A stretch of DNA of 64,000 bases, from the NCBI RefSeq assembly GCF_017912535.1, contig NZ_JAERQK010000003.1:372001-436000 (forward strand), read 5' to 3'. The stretch comes from Motiliproteus sediminis (GTDB lineage: Bacteria > Pseudomonadota > Gammaproteobacteria > Pseudomonadales > Balneatricaceae). The translations under genes and the position numbers were made by a program. Shown in pieces: positions 38,069-49,071 of the stretch. The notes beneath the pieces were generated by a model that searched no databases, had not been told where the DNA came from, and worked only from the letters and a program-made list of their open reading frames with translations. Every line of letters starts with the position of its first letter. Positions within the stretch are counted from its first letter, which is position 1.

Positions 38069-39118
38069 TTAGTTTTTCTCATCTTTTTCGGCTGCTACGG
38101 CCGAGCGCGCCGGCTGTGTGGTAGCAGCATCGGAGGCTGTCTCCCGGGGTGTTGGTAGCAGGGGTTCGGGTTCCGGTTGTGGGAGCTCGTAGGGGGTTAC
38201 CCGCGCAATGAGGCCAAGCATCGGGTGGTCAATGTAGTGCAGCTCGCCTGAGCGCATCCGACGGCTCTGTTGCAGCCGCAGGGTCAATATCCCGGGCTCG
38301 GGCATCACCAGTTGCAGCGTGCTCGGCGTCGGCTCGGACGTCTGCGGCGAGATCGCCAGAATCTCTGATGATGACAGTGAGGCCGCGCTGCTGGATGTCT
38401 GGGGTTGCTCCAGCTCATCGGGTCCTTTGGGGCGCATCGAGATCCAGCCCGGTGGGGTCTGAATCCGGTAGTAAAGGTCGGCGTCCAGGTGCAGGTAGCG
38501 GCTGATGGATAGTTCAATAACGCCGCTGAGTGCCGGAGTGCCGTCGCTGGCAAGTACTTCACTGGAGACGATGATGGGTAGGCTTTGGCCGCGCTCTGAG
38601 ACCGGCTGGCGCCAGGCTGCGTGAAAGAGTGGCTGGTAGCCACGATTGATCCAGCGTTGTGCGGTCACCGGCAGCTGCCATTGGGTTTCACCCAGGCGGC
38701 GGTAGGCGTCGTTCTGATACAAGGTTGTGTCGACCACTCTTGGCGCGCTGACAGCTGCGCTACTGGCGAGGTCGCCGGACAGTGGTGCTGCCGGTTGCGG
38801 TGGTGCGATTGTGGCTGCCGATGCGGCCAGAGCGGAGGTTTCTGCCGCAGGATTGGCCGGCAGAAAACGTGCCGATTGGTTGGGGTCTTCGTCCGGTTGG
38901 AGCAGCAGCAGGGCGTTTTCCGGCGGTGGAGGGGCGGTAATGCGCTCGTCCCAGAATTCTGCCATCAGGTTGTCGTCCGCCTGAGCGAAGATATACAGCT
39001 CCACCTCATACCACGGCGCCGGCTGGGCGTCCGGGTCTGGATCGTTGGCCAGTGCCGCGGATGGCAGACTCAGGGCCAGGCTCAGCAGGGTAGCGGCTGC
39101 CATTGATTGTTGTATCAC
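38069..39118 (-). CDS. csiV: CsiV family periplasmic protein
   Basis: A 349-residue CsiV-type protein; orthologues sit next to mfd in Pseudomonas and are described as peptidoglycan-binding. The signal peptide is LLSLALSLPSAALA. The mature start WYEVELYIFAQ and the C-terminal block LHYIDHPMLGLIARVTPYE are characteristic. Middle regions are low-complexity Ala/Pro/Ser. A GTG start at 39118 has GGGGAG seven nt upstream; an ATG five codons later is the alternative. It overlaps the mfd stop by 4 nt, so it depends on mfd transcription. Confidence 0.82.
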   Translation of the reverse strand: MIQQSMAAATLLSLALSLPSAALANDPDPDAQPAPWYEVELYIFAQADDNLMAEFWDERITAPPPPENALLLLQPDEDPNQSARFLPANPAAETSALAASAATIAPPQPAAPLSGDLASSAAVSAPRVVDTTLYQNDAYRRLGETQWQLPVTAQRWINRGYQPLFHAAWRQPVSERGQSLPIIVSSEVLASDGTPALSGVIELSISRYLHLDADLYYRIQTPPGWISMRPKGPDELEQPQTSSSAASLSSSEILAISPQTSEPTPSTLQLVMPEPGILTLRLQQSRRMRSGELHYIDHPMLGLIARVTPYELPQPEPEPLLPTPRETASDAATTQPARSAVAAEKDEKN

Positions 39119-42100
39119 GCGGATCTCCCCTCGGGTGTCAGTTGTTGCAGCAGCCGTTCGAGTGCGTCAAACCGCTGTTCGCTGGTGGCCATGTCGAGAT
39201 TGAATTTAAGCCGGTTGCCGCCTTCCAGTCCATAGCGCTGGGGTTGGCCTTGTACCAGTTTCACCAGGATAAAGGGGTCGACCGCGGTGTCGCCGCTGAA
39301 TTCGATCCGGCCGTTGCTCGGGCCCGCATCCAGCCGGGTGATGCCCAGCGCCTGAGCACGGATCTTCAGCAGTGTGATCCGGAACAGGTTCTTGACCGGC
39401 TCGGGCAGCAGTCCAAAGCGGTCGATCATCTCGACCTGTAACTCTTTGAGCTCGTCAGCGTTCTTGGCGCTGGCGATTCGCTTATAGAGAATCAGCCGGT
39501 TGTGGACATCGGGCAGGTATTCTTCCGGAATCAGGGCTGGCAGCTTGAGATCCACTTCGGCTCCGTGACTGAGGGGTTTGTCCATGGACGGCGCTTCGCC
39601 TTTGCGAATCGACTCTATGGCCTGTTCCAGCAACTCCATATAGAGCGCGTAGCCTACGCCTTCAATCTGGCCGCTTTGCTGGTCACCCAGCAGCTCGCCG
39701 GCGCCGCGGATCTCCAGGTCGTGCGTGGCCAGAGTAAAGCCCGCACCGAGGGTATTGGCCGCTTCAATCGCCTCCAGTCGCTTGATGGCGTCAGCGGTCA
39801 TGGCCTTGTGATGGGGGGTGAGCAGATAGGCGTAGGCCTGATGGTGGGAGCGGCCCACCCGCCCGCGCAGTTGGTGGAGCTGGGCGAGGCCGAACTTGTC
39901 CGCACGCTCGATGATGATGGTGTTGGCGTTGGGGATGTCGATACCGGTTTCGATAATGGTGGTACAGACCAACAGGTTGTAGCGCTTGTGATAGAAGTCG
40001 CTCATCACCTGTTCCAGTTCTCGCTCGCGCATCTGGCCGTGACCGATGGCGATCCGCGCTTCCGGCACCAGTTCGCGCAGCTCTGCGGCGAGGTTGTCGA
40101 TGGTTTTGACTTCGTTGTGAAGGTAGTACACCTGCCCGCCGCGCAGCAGTTCACGCAAGATCGCTTCTTTGATCAGCGGCTTGTCTTTTTCGCGCACGAA
40201 GGTTTTGACTGAGAGTCGGCGCGCCGGCGGTGTGGCGATGATCGACAGGTCGCGAATGCCGGCCATCGACATATTGAGGGTGCGCGGTATCGGGGTGGCG
40301 GTAAGGGTCAGAATGTTGACCTGGGCGCGCAGGGACTTCAGCTTCTCTTTCTGCTGCACCCCGAAACGGTGTTCCTCGTCGATGATCAGTAGCCCCAGGT
40401 CTTTGAAACGGATATCGCTGCCGAGCAGCTTATGGGTCCCGACCACGATATCGACCTGGCCTTCGTTGAGGCCCTTAAGGGTTTTGTTTTGTTCTGCGCC
40501 ACTGCGGAAGCGCGACAGCACCTCGACCCGAACCGGCCAGTCGGCAAACCGATCCTGAAAGGTCTGGTAGTGCTGCTGGGCGAGCAGCGTAGTGGGGGCC
40601 AGTATCGCCACCTGCTGGCCGTTCTGGATGGCAATAAAGGCCGCCCGCAGGGCAACTTCGGTTTTGCCAAAGCCCACATCGCCGCAGACCAGGCGGTCCA
40701 TCGGCACCTTGCTCTGCAGGTCGGCGATGACAGCGTTGATGGCCTGTTCCTGGTCCGGGGTTTCCTCGAACGGGAACCCCTGGGCGAACTGCTGGTAGTC
40801 CACCTCGTCCAGGGTGAACTCGCGCCCGCTGCGAGCGGCGCGGCGGGCGTAGATGTCAAGCAGTTCGGCGGCAGTGTCACGGATCTGCTCCATCGCCTTG
40901 CGCCGCGCCTTGCTCCACTGTTCGCTGCCCAGCTTGTGCAGCGGTGCCAGAGTGTCGCTGGCGCCAGAGTAGCGCGAGATCAGGTGCAGCGAGGATACCG
41001 GCACATACAGCTTGGCGCCGTCAGCGTACTCCAGCGTCAGGAACTCGTTGGGTTGGCCATCCAGCTCCAGTGTCTGCATGCCGAGGTAGCGGCCGACGCC
41101 GTGCTGGTCGTGCACCACCGGTGCGCCCACCTGCAGTTCGGTGAGGTTGCGAAAGATCAGTTCGCTGTTGTCCGTGGCTTTCTGACGACGTCGCTGCTGC
41201 AGTACCCGCTGGCCGAGCAGTTGCGCTTCGGTGATCAGCTGCAGTTCATCGCCCCAGCACCAGCCGCTGGATACCGGTGCGGTGGTGATAGCGTATTGAC
41301 AACTGTCGTTGAGAAAGCCGAGCCAGCCATTGACCGTCGTGGGGCGCAGGCCGATGCGCGCCAGCAGTTCGAGCAGGGCTTCTCGGCGCCCGGCGGACTC
41401 GACGCAGAACAGGGTACGTCCGCCGCGGCTCTGCAGCTGCTGCTCGAGTCGGGCCAGCGGCTGCTCGGCCCGGCCGTCGGCGGTAATCTCCGGTAGCGAG
41501 GAAAAGGGTAATGCCGTGCCGTGGCGTGCGGTGCTGCCATGCTCCAGTTGGGTGCGCGGGAGCGGCTTGAGCTGGGCGAATAGCTGCTCAACCGGCAGGA
41601 ATAGTTCCTGAGGTGTCAGAATGGGACGTTGAATGTCGTGAGCGCGACTTTCGTGCCGGCTGTTGCTTTCGCGCCAGAACTCCTCGCACGCCCGCTCCAG
41701 ACCGGGGAAAGTAAACAGCTGGGTCTTGCTCGGCAGGTAATCGAACAGGGTGGCGGTCTGGTCAAAAAACAGTGGCAGAAAATACTCGATCCCCGCCGGG
41801 GCAATGCCGCTGCTGATGTCCTGGTAGACGCTGCAATGGCGCGGATCGACATCGAAACGGTCGCGCCAGTTCTGGCGGAAACGGTTGATGCCCGCCTTGT
41901 TGAGCGGGAACTCCTTGGCGGGTAGTAGGCGCACGCTGTCGAGGCGGTCGACCGAACGCTGGGTTTCCGGATCGAAAGTGCGCAGGGTGTCGATCTCGTC
42001 GTCGAACAGGTCGATGCGCAGTGGCAGATCGCTGCCCATGGGGTAGATGTCGACGATCGAGCCGCGTACCGCGAACTCGCCATGCTCGTAGACGGTTTCC

Positions 42101-42564
42101 ACGGCGCGGTAGCCTGCCTCGGTCAGTTCGTCCCTCAGTTGCAGTGGATCTATTTTCTGGCCGATATCGAGCACCAGGCTGTTGGCGCTGACGAAGCTTT
42201 TGGGCGGCAGTCGGTGGAGCAGGGTTGAGGCTGGCACCACCAAAATGGCGCGCTTGAGCTGCGGCAGCTGCTGCAGGGCGGTCAGGCGCTGGGAGACAAT
42301 ATCCTGATGGGGTGAAAAATTATCGAACGGCAGGGTTTCCCAGTCGGGAAAGCTGAGTACGTTCAGCTGCGGTGCGAAAAAGCGGATCTCGTCTTCCAGC
42401 CGCGCCGCTGCTTCAAAGTCGCTGCAAACCGTCAGTGATACACCGTCAAATGCCTGAGCGGCCTCTGCGATCAGCAGGCTTTGGGCGCTGTCAGGCAGGT
42501 TGCCGAGGTGGCGGGTCTGGGTATCTGTTTGCGGCGGCAGGTGGGAAAGCAGCAGTGATGACAT
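39115..42564 (-). CDS. mfd: Transcription-repair coupling factor Mfd
   Basis: An ATPase of about 1149 residues that removes stalled RNA polymerase and recruits UvrA. Domains in order: UvrB-like module (SFPDWETLPFDNFSPHQDIVSQR in two parts), RNA-polymerase-interacting domain (VHDQHGVGRYLGM), RecG-like translocase with Walker A GDVGFGKTEVALRAAF and DEEH in LLIIDEEHRFG, helicase motifs TATPIPRTLNMS and LHQLRGRVGRSHHQAYAY, and a C-terminal regulatory domain. The ATG at 42564 (MSSLLLSHLPPQ) gives the usual length; the frame is open 21 codons further upstream. Divergent from gap. Confidence 0.97.
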   Translation of the reverse strand: MSSLLLSHLPPQTDTQTRHLGNLPDSAQSLLIAEAAQAFDGVSLTVCSDFEAAARLEDEIRFFAPQLNVLSFPDWETLPFDNFSPHQDIVSQRLTALQQLPQLKRAILVVPASTLLHRLPPKSFVSANSLVLDIGQKIDPLQLRDELTEAGYRAVETVYEHGEFAVRGSIVDIYPMGSDLPLRIDLFDDEIDTLRTFDPETQRSVDRLDSVRLLPAKEFPLNKAGINRFRQNWRDRFDVDPRHCSVYQDISSGIAPAGIEYFLPLFFDQTATLFDYLPSKTQLFTFPGLERACEEFWRESNSRHESRAHDIQRPILTPQELFLPVEQLFAQLKPLPRTQLEHGSTARHGTALPFSSLPEITADGRAEQPLARLEQQLQSRGGRTLFCVESAGRREALLELLARIGLRPTTVNGWLGFLNDSCQYAITTAPVSSGWCWGDELQLITEAQLLGQRVLQQRRRQKATDNSELIFRNLTELQVGAPVVHDQHGVGRYLGMQTLELDGQPNEFLTLEYADGAKLYVPVSSLHLISRYSGASDTLAPLHKLGSEQWSKARRKAMEQIRDTAAELLDIYARRAARSGREFTLDEVDYQQFAQGFPFEETPDQEQAINAVIADLQSKVPMDRLVCGDVGFGKTEVALRAAFIAIQNGQQVAILAPTTLLAQQHYQTFQDRFADWPVRVEVLSRFRSGAEQNKTLKGLNEGQVDIVVGTHKLLGSDIRFKDLGLLIIDEEHRFGVQQKEKLKSLRAQVNILTLTATPIPRTLNMSMAGIRDLSIIATPPARRLSVKTFVREKDKPLIKEAILRELLRGGQVYYLHNEVKTIDNLAAELRELVPEARIAIGHGQMRERELEQVMSDFYHKRYNLLVCTTIIETGIDIPNANTIIIERADKFGLAQLHQLRGRVGRSHHQAYAYLLTPHHKAMTADAIKRLEAIEAANTLGAGFTLATHDLEIRGAGELLGDQQSGQIEGVGYALYMELLEQAIESIRKGEAPSMDKPLSHGAEVDLKLPALIPEEYLPDVHNRLILYKRIASAKNADELKELQVEMIDRFGLLPEPVKNLFRITLLKIRAQALGITRLDAGPSNGRIEFSGDTAVDPFILVKLVQGQPQRYGLEGGNRLKFNLDMATSEQRFDALERLLQQLTPEGRSA

Positions 42565-42683
42565 TGGGGCAGAAGGGCTCGCTAGCGGGTTCAGCGGGCA
42601 TTGTAACGGCTGGCCCGGTAAGCGCAACGCAGCGATTATAAAACGGGCGCTGAAGATTGATTCTAAAGTCTAGGTTTGGTGGT

Positions 42684-42712
42684 TTGCCCGAAATAAGGGA
42701 AAAGCGCATAAT
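42684..42712 (+). promoter_or_regulatory. Promoter of the glyceraldehyde-3-phosphate dehydrogenase gene
   Basis: TTGCCC (42684-42689) and CATAAT (42707-42712) are spaced by 17 nt, placing the start of transcription near 42719, about 33 nt before the GTG start codon. GGAG at 42740-42743 is the ribosome site, 8 nt from GTG 42752. Confidence 0.6.
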
Positions 42713-42751
42713 ACGGCCTCCCAAAATTCTGACGACATTGGAGTAGCCCCC

Positions 42752-44188
42752 GTGAGTCAAGAACAAGTCTTTGCTGAATGGAAAGAGCGTGAAGCCGTCG
42801 CTGAAGCGATGATCCCGGTAATCGGCCGTCTGTATCGCGACCGTGAAGTCGAAACCTCTGTATTCGGCAAGATCGTTGTTAAACGTTCCGTTATCAACAT
42901 CCTCAAGGCGCACCGCTTTGCGCGCCAGATCGAAGGTGAAGAGCTGTCGCCGCTGGATACCTATCCGGTACTGCAGGCGATGGATAAGATGGATCTGGGG
43001 CACTCCCATATCGACATCGGCAAGCTGGCAGTCAAGTTCAAGCGTGAAGCTAACGGTCAGTCGATGGAAGAGTTCCTGAACAAGGAGCTGGCGGGTGCGC
43101 TGAACAACGGCGAAGAAGCGCCGGCCACTGATGTTGTGCTCTACGGTTTTGGTCGTATCGGTCGTTTGCTAGCGCGCCTGCTGATCGAAAAAACCGGTGG
43201 CGGTCAGAACCTGCGCCTGCGCGCCATTGTGGTTCGTGGTCAGGGTGGTGATCTGGAAAAGCGTGCCAGCCTGCTGCGTCGTGACTCCGTGCACGGTTCT
43301 TTCCTGGGTACCATTACTGTTGATGAAGAAAATAGCGCCATCGTTGCCAACGGTAACGTCATCAAGGTGATCTACTCCGACGCGCCCGATACTATCGATT
43401 ACACCGCTTACGGCATCAGCAACGCCGTGGTGATCGACAACACCGGTAAGTGGCGTGATCACGACGGCCTGTCGCTGCATCTGCGTGCCAACGGTGTTTC
43501 TCGCGTCATTCTGACCGCGCCGGGCAAGGGTGTTAAGAACATCGTGATGGGTGTGAATAACGGTGACGTGACGCCGGAAGATGTGATCCTGTCCGCGGCT
43601 TCTTGTACCACCAACGCCATTACGCCGGTACTGAAGGCGGTCAACGACAAGTACGGCGTCAAAAATGGTCACGTTGAGACGGTTCACGCTTACACCAACG
43701 ACCAGAATCTGATCGACAACTACCACAAGGGTGATCGTCGCGGTCGTGCGGCGGGCCTGAACATGGTTCTGACCGAAACCGGTGCTGCCAAGGCGGTTGC
43801 CAAGGCGCTGCCGGAAATGGAAGGCAAGCTGACCGGCAACGCGATCCGCGTGCCGACGCCGAATGTGTCCATGGCGATTCTTAACCTGAATCTGGAAAAG
43901 GCCACCACCAAGGACGAAATCAATACCTATCTGCGTGATGCAGCCCTGCATTCCAAATTGCAGAAGCAGATCGATTACAGCAACTCTCCGGAAGCGGTTT
44001 CCACTGATTTTGTCGGCAGCCGTGCGGCGGGTATCGTCGATGGGCTGGCGACCATCGTCAGTGGTGCCGGTGACTCCTGTGTGCTCTACGTTTGGTACGA
44101 CAACGAGTTTGGTTACAGCTGCCAGGTGGTCCGTCTGCTGCAGCAGGTGACTCGCTCGACGCTCCAAGCTTACCCGATTGAAGGATAA
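42752..44188 (+). CDS. gap: Glyceraldehyde-3-phosphate dehydrogenase, long form
   Basis: At 478 residues this is the extended GAPDH type found next to mfd and nqrA in Pseudomonas, not the ~330-residue glycolytic form. The first ~125 residues are an extra helical region (EWKEREAVAEAMIPVIGRLY). NAD binding follows at DVVLYGFGRIGRLLARLL, and the catalytic Cys is in SAASCTTNAITPVLKAV. The C-terminus has WYDNEFGYSCQVVRLLQQ. The start is GTG. A terminator follows after about 20 nt, so it is monocistronic. Confidence 0.94.
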   Translation: MSQEQVFAEWKEREAVAEAMIPVIGRLYRDREVETSVFGKIVVKRSVINILKAHRFARQIEGEELSPLDTYPVLQAMDKMDLGHSHIDIGKLAVKFKREANGQSMEEFLNKELAGALNNGEEAPATDVVLYGFGRIGRLLARLLIEKTGGGQNLRLRAIVVRGQGGDLEKRASLLRRDSVHGSFLGTITVDEENSAIVANGNVIKVIYSDAPDTIDYTAYGISNAVVIDNTGKWRDHDGLSLHLRANGVSRVILTAPGKGVKNIVMGVNNGDVTPEDVILSAASCTTNAITPVLKAVNDKYGVKNGHVETVHAYTNDQNLIDNYHKGDRRGRAAGLNMVLTETGAAKAVAKALPEMEGKLTGNAIRVPTPNVSMAILNLNLEKATTKDEINTYLRDAALHSKLQKQIDYSNSPEAVSTDFVGSRAAGIVDGLATIVSGAGDSCVLYVWYDNEFGYSCQVVRLLQQVTRSTLQAYPIEG

Positions 44189-44210
44189 GAGATTCAATCG
44201 GTTATGAACG

Positions 44211-44238
44211 AAAAAGCCGCTAGATAGCGGCTTTTTTT
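44211..44238 (+). terminator. Rho-independent terminator after gap
   Basis: A 7-bp GC-rich stem (AGCCGCT at 44215-44221, AGCGGCT at 44226-44232) with a 4-nt loop is preceded by A residues and followed by seven T residues. It lies 22 nt after the gap stop and isolates gap from the nqr operon. Confidence 0.92.
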
Positions 44239-44294
44239 GTGGCCCGGCGACGGCGGTGCAAAAAATTTGGAAAAGCTGCCTTCTAGCCCATTGG

Positions 44295-44328
44295 TTGAGT
44301 AGAAAAAGGTGGTCCAAATCTTTATAAT
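44295..44328 (+). promoter_or_regulatory. Putative promoter of the nqr operon
   Basis: A perfect TATAAT (44323-44328) lies 112 nt upstream of the nqrA ATG in an A/T-rich stretch. The nearest -35-like element, TTGAGT (44295-44300), is too far for a standard spacing (22 nt), so an activator may be needed or the start may differ. A 44433-44438 GTGAGG-type ribosome site precedes ATG 44441. Confidence 0.4.
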
Positions 44329-44416
44329 TGTGCGGTTTTTTTGGTAGGGATCTGAGTGATAAAACGCAGTTCTGTGCTTCAGTCGGTGCAGGTGTTTTAC
44401 AGGTTCCTGAAAGTAA

Positions 44417-45774
<1,358 letters not shown>

Positions 45775-45775
<1 letters not shown>

Positions 45776-46986
45776 TGATGAGCATCCGTGGTTTTCTGGA
45801 CAAGCTTGAGCCGCACTTTCACAAAGGCGGCAAATACGAAAACTGGTACGCCCTCTATGAAGCGGTCGATACCATCTTCTACACCCCCGGTCAGGTAACA
45901 AAATCAGCGGCGCACGTTCGCGACGCGGTTGACCTGAAGCGGATGATGATCCTGGTGTGGATGTGTACTTTTCCGGCGGTTTTTGCCGGGATGTACAACC
46001 TGGGCTATCAGGCCAACACGGCGATGGCGGCACTGGGTGTCACCGAAGTCGAAGGCTGGCGCGGCGCGCTGATCGGCATGTTTGCCGGACACGACGCGGC
46101 GAGCACCTGGGATAACTTCATTTATGGCGCAGTTTACTGGCTGCCCGTATACCTCACCACGTTCGTGGTTGGTGGTTTCTGGGAAGTGCTGTTCGCGATG
46201 AAGCGTGGCCATGAAGTGAACGAGGGCTTCTTCGTTACTTCTATCCTGTTTGCGCTGATCCTGCCGCCCACTATTCCGCTGTGGCAGGTGGCGCTGGGCA
46301 TTACCTTCGGTGTAGTTGTCGCCAAGGAAGTGTTCGGTGGTACCGGCAAGAACTTCGTCAACCCGGCGCTGGCGGGTCGTGCGTTCCTGTTCTTCGCCTA
46401 TCCGGCGCAACTTTCCGGTGACGCGGTCTGGACCGCCGTTGACGGCTTCTCCGGTGCGACTCCTCTGGGTATCGCAGCGGCGGGTGGCGTTGAAGCGGTA
46501 CTGGCTCAGAACATTACCTGGATGGATGCCTTCCTGGGTAACATTCAAGGTTCTGTGGGTGAAGTAAGCACCATTGCCATCCTGATCGGTGGTGCGGCGC
46601 TGATGTTCTTCCGCATTGCAGCCTGGCGCATCGTTGCCGGGGTGATGGTGGGGATGATCGGCATGACCTTGCTGTTCAACCTGATCGGTTCCGACACCAA
46701 CCCGATGTTCGGTCTGCCCTGGCACTGGCACCTGGTTCTGGGTGGTTTTGCCTTCGGTATGGTGTTTATGGCGACTGACCCGGTGTCCGCCTCCATGACC
46801 AATACCGGCAAGTGGTGGTTCGGCGCGCTGATCGGCGTGATGGTGGTACTGATCCGTGTGGTCAACCCCGCGTTCCCCGAAGGCATGATGCTGGCGATCC
46901 TGTTCGCCAACCTGTTCGCGCCGCTGATCGACTTCTTTGTGGTGCAGGCCAACGTTAAACGGAGGATGCAGCGTAATGTCCGCTAA
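45775..46986 (+). CDS. nqrB: Na+-NQR subunit B (covalent FMN, membrane)
   Basis: A 403-residue membrane subunit with about ten transmembrane segments. The start is [22 protein letters not shown]; two adjacent ATGs (45775, 45778) are possible. The covalent FMN site is the threonine (Thr229 from the first ATG) in [10 protein letters not shown], which matches the DgxxSGAT motif recognised by Apb[20 protein letters not shown] and [19 protein letters not shown] are other signatures. It overlaps nqrC by 11 nt. Confidence 0.97.
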
Positions 46987-47758
46987 TAACGATACTATCT
47001 CCAAAACGCTGATCGTTACGATCTCGCTGTGCGTCGTGTGCGCGGTGTTCGTATCGGCAGCGGCTGTTGGCCTCAAGCCCAAGCAGTTGGCTAACAAGGA
47101 AATTGACCTTAAATCCAATATCCTGGCTGCGGCCAATATCGATGCGGCTGGTCGCTCGGTACAGCAGGTGTTTGACGAAAACGTGGTATCCCGCGTGATC
47201 GATCTTGAAACCAATACCTGGGCTGACGATGTTGATCCATCCAAACTGGATGAACGCAAAGCAGCTAAGGATCCGGCTTCTGCGGTAACCCTGACCGGTA
47301 GCATTGACCGTGCGGGTATCAAGAAGCACTCCCGCTACAAGACCTTGTACATGATCAAGAAGGGTGACGAGATCGAAACCCTGATTCTGCCGATCCATGG
47401 TAAAGGTCTGTGGTCAACGCTTTACGGCTTTATGGCGCTTAAGGGCGACCTGAACACCGTTGAAGGTCTCGGTTTCTACGAGCATGCAGAAACTCCGGGA
47501 CTGGGCGGTGAGGTTGACAACCCCCGCTGGAAAGGCGTTTGGCCGGGCAAAAAAGTTTACGGTGATGACCCGCTCAACCCAGAGATTCAGCTGATCAAGG
47601 GTACTGTTGATCCGGCGTCCAAGGGTGCCGAGCACAAGATCGATGGTCTGGCCGGTGCTACTTTGACGTCCGTTGGTGTAACCAATCTGGTGCAGTTCTG
47701 GTTGGGTGAGAACGGCTACGCGCCCTTCCTGGCCAAGCTGCGCAAGGGTGAGGTGTAA
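46976..47758 (+). CDS. nqrC: Na+-NQR subunit C (covalent FMN)
   Basis: A subunit of about 260 residues with one N-terminal membrane helix ([18 protein letters not shown]) and a periplasmic FMN domain. The flavinylation motif is [10 protein letters not shown], with Thr229 as the attachment site; alanine replaces the usual serine before [23 protein letters not shown] is a family block. The ATG at 46976 lies inside the end of nqrB; the frame is open to 46937 without a family-like N-terminus. Confidence 0.96.
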   Translation: MSANNDTISKTLIVTISLCVVCAVFVSAAAVGLKPKQLANKEIDLKSNILAAANIDAAGRSVQQVFDENVVSRVIDLETNTWADDVDPSKLDERKAAKDPASAVTLTGSIDRAGIKKHSRYKTLYMIKKGDEIETLILPIHGKGLWSTLYGFMALKGDLNTVEGLGFYEHAETPGLGGEVDNPRWKGVWPGKKVYGDDPLNPEIQLIKGTVDPASKGAEHKIDGLAGATLTSVGVTNLVQFWLGENGYAPFLAKLRKGEV

Positions 47759-47761
47759 ATC

Positions 47762-48412
47762 ATGGCTGATACCAAAAAAGACGTAGTCGTCAAACCGATT
47801 CTGGACAACAACCCGATCGCGCTCCAGATCCTCGGTATCTGTTCAGCGCTGGCGGTAACCAGCAGCATGAATGTGGCGCTGGTGATGTCGCTGGCAGTAA
47901 TCGCGGTTACCGGATTCTCGAATCTGTTTATCGCGGCAATCCGCAACCACATCCCGAATAACATCCGTATCATCGTGCAGATGACCATTATTGCCTCTTT
48001 GGTAATCGTGGTGGATCAGGTGCTCAAGGCGTTCGTTTACGATCTGTCCAAGCAGCTGTCGGTATTCGTGGGGCTGATCATCACCAACTGTATCGTTATG
48101 GGCCGGGCGGAAGCCTTCGCCATGAAGAACCCCCCGGGAATCAGCTTCCTGGATGGTATCGGTAATGGCCTCGGTTACGGTGCGGTACTGATGTTCGTGG
48201 GCTTCATTCGTGAGCTGTTCGGTGCAGGCTCGCTGTTCGGTTTTGAACTCCTGCCGCTGGTTACCAACGGTGGCTGGTACGTGCCGAACGGTCTGATGTT
48301 GCTGCCGCCTTCCGCTTTCTTTGTTATCGGTCTGATGATCTGGGGTCTGCGTACCCTGAAGAAGGACCAGGTTGAGGAGCCGGAATTCGTTATGGCTCCT
48401 AACACCAAGTAA
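47762..48412 (+). CDS. nqrD: Na+-NQR subunit D
   Basis: A 216-residue integral membrane subunit with six predicted helices. Family blocks: [39 protein letters not shown] and [20 protein letters not shown]. The NCIVMGR cysteine region is the half-channel that with NqrE holds a [2Fe-2S] centre in the membrane. It starts 3 nt after nqrC. Confidence 0.96.
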   Translation: MADTKKDVVVKPILDNNPIALQILGICSALAVTSSMNVALVMSLAVIAVTGFSNLFIAAIRNHIPNNIRIIVQMTIIASLVIVVDQVLKAFVYDLSKQLSVFVGLIITNCIVMGRAEAFAMKNPPGISFLDGIGNGLGYGAVLMFVGFIRELFGAGSLFGFELLPLVTNGGWYVPNGLMLLPPSAFFVIGLMIWGLRTLKKDQVEEPEFVMAPNTK

Positions 48413-48425
48413 GGGGAGAAGCGTC

Positions 48426-49034
48426 ATGGAACATTTTATTAGCCTGTTCGTAAAGTCAGTCTTTATCGAAAACATGGCTCTGGCCTTCTTCCTGGGGATG
48501 TGTACCTTTATCGCCATCTCCAAGAAGGTGCAGACCGCTCTGGGTCTGGGTATTGCGGTTATCGTGGTGCTGGGCATCACCGTGCCGATCAATAACCTGA
48601 TCTACACCTATCTGCTCAAGGATGGTGCACTGGCCTGGGCCGGTCTGCCGAATGTCGACCTGAGCTTCCTGGGACTTATCTCCTATATCGGCGTTATCGC
48701 CGCGATCGTTCAGATCCTGGAGATGTTCCTGGATAAGTTTGTGCCGGCTCTCTACAACGCTCTGGGCGTATTCCTGCCCCTGATCACGGTTAACTGCGCC
48801 ATCATGGCGGGTGCGCTGTTCATGGTGGAGCGGGACTACAACTTCGGCGAGTCGGTGGTTTATGGTCTGGGCGCCGGCACCGGCTGGGCGCTGGCGATCA
48901 CCGCACTGGCGGGTATTCGCGAGAAGATGAAGTACAGCGACGTGCCCCACGGTCTCCGTGGTCTGGGCATCACCTTCGTGACCGTCGGTCTGATGGCGCT
49001 GGGCTTCATGTCCTTCTCCGGGGTACAGCTCTAA
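48426..49034 (+). CDS. nqrE: Na+-NQR subunit E
   Basis: A membrane subunit of about 202 residues homologous to NqrD and forming the paired half with it. Family blocks are [20 protein letters not shown] and [20 protein letters not shown] (with the conserved cysteine), plus [19 protein letters not shown]. The ATG at 48426, 13 nt after nqrD and behind GGGGAGAAG, was chosen over an upstream frame extension. Confidence 0.96.
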   Translation: MEHFISLFVKSVFIENMALAFFLGMCTFIAISKKVQTALGLGIAVIVVLGITVPINNLIYTYLLKDGALAWAGLPNVDLSFLGLISYIGVIAAIVQILEMFLDKFVPALYNALGVFLPLITVNCAIMAGALFMVERDYNFGESVVYGLGAGTGWALAITALAGIREKMKYSDVPHGLRGLGITFVTVGLMALGFMSFSGVQL

Positions 49035-49071
49035 GCTGTGCGGAATAGAGCAGAATAAAGGTTAAACGAAC

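Noticed and set aside
45904-47322. A 472-codon open frame antisense to nqrB/nqrC
   Set aside because: It mirrors the codon pattern of the true genes, has low-complexity His/Arg/Gln-rich translation and no family features; both sense genes are unmistakable.
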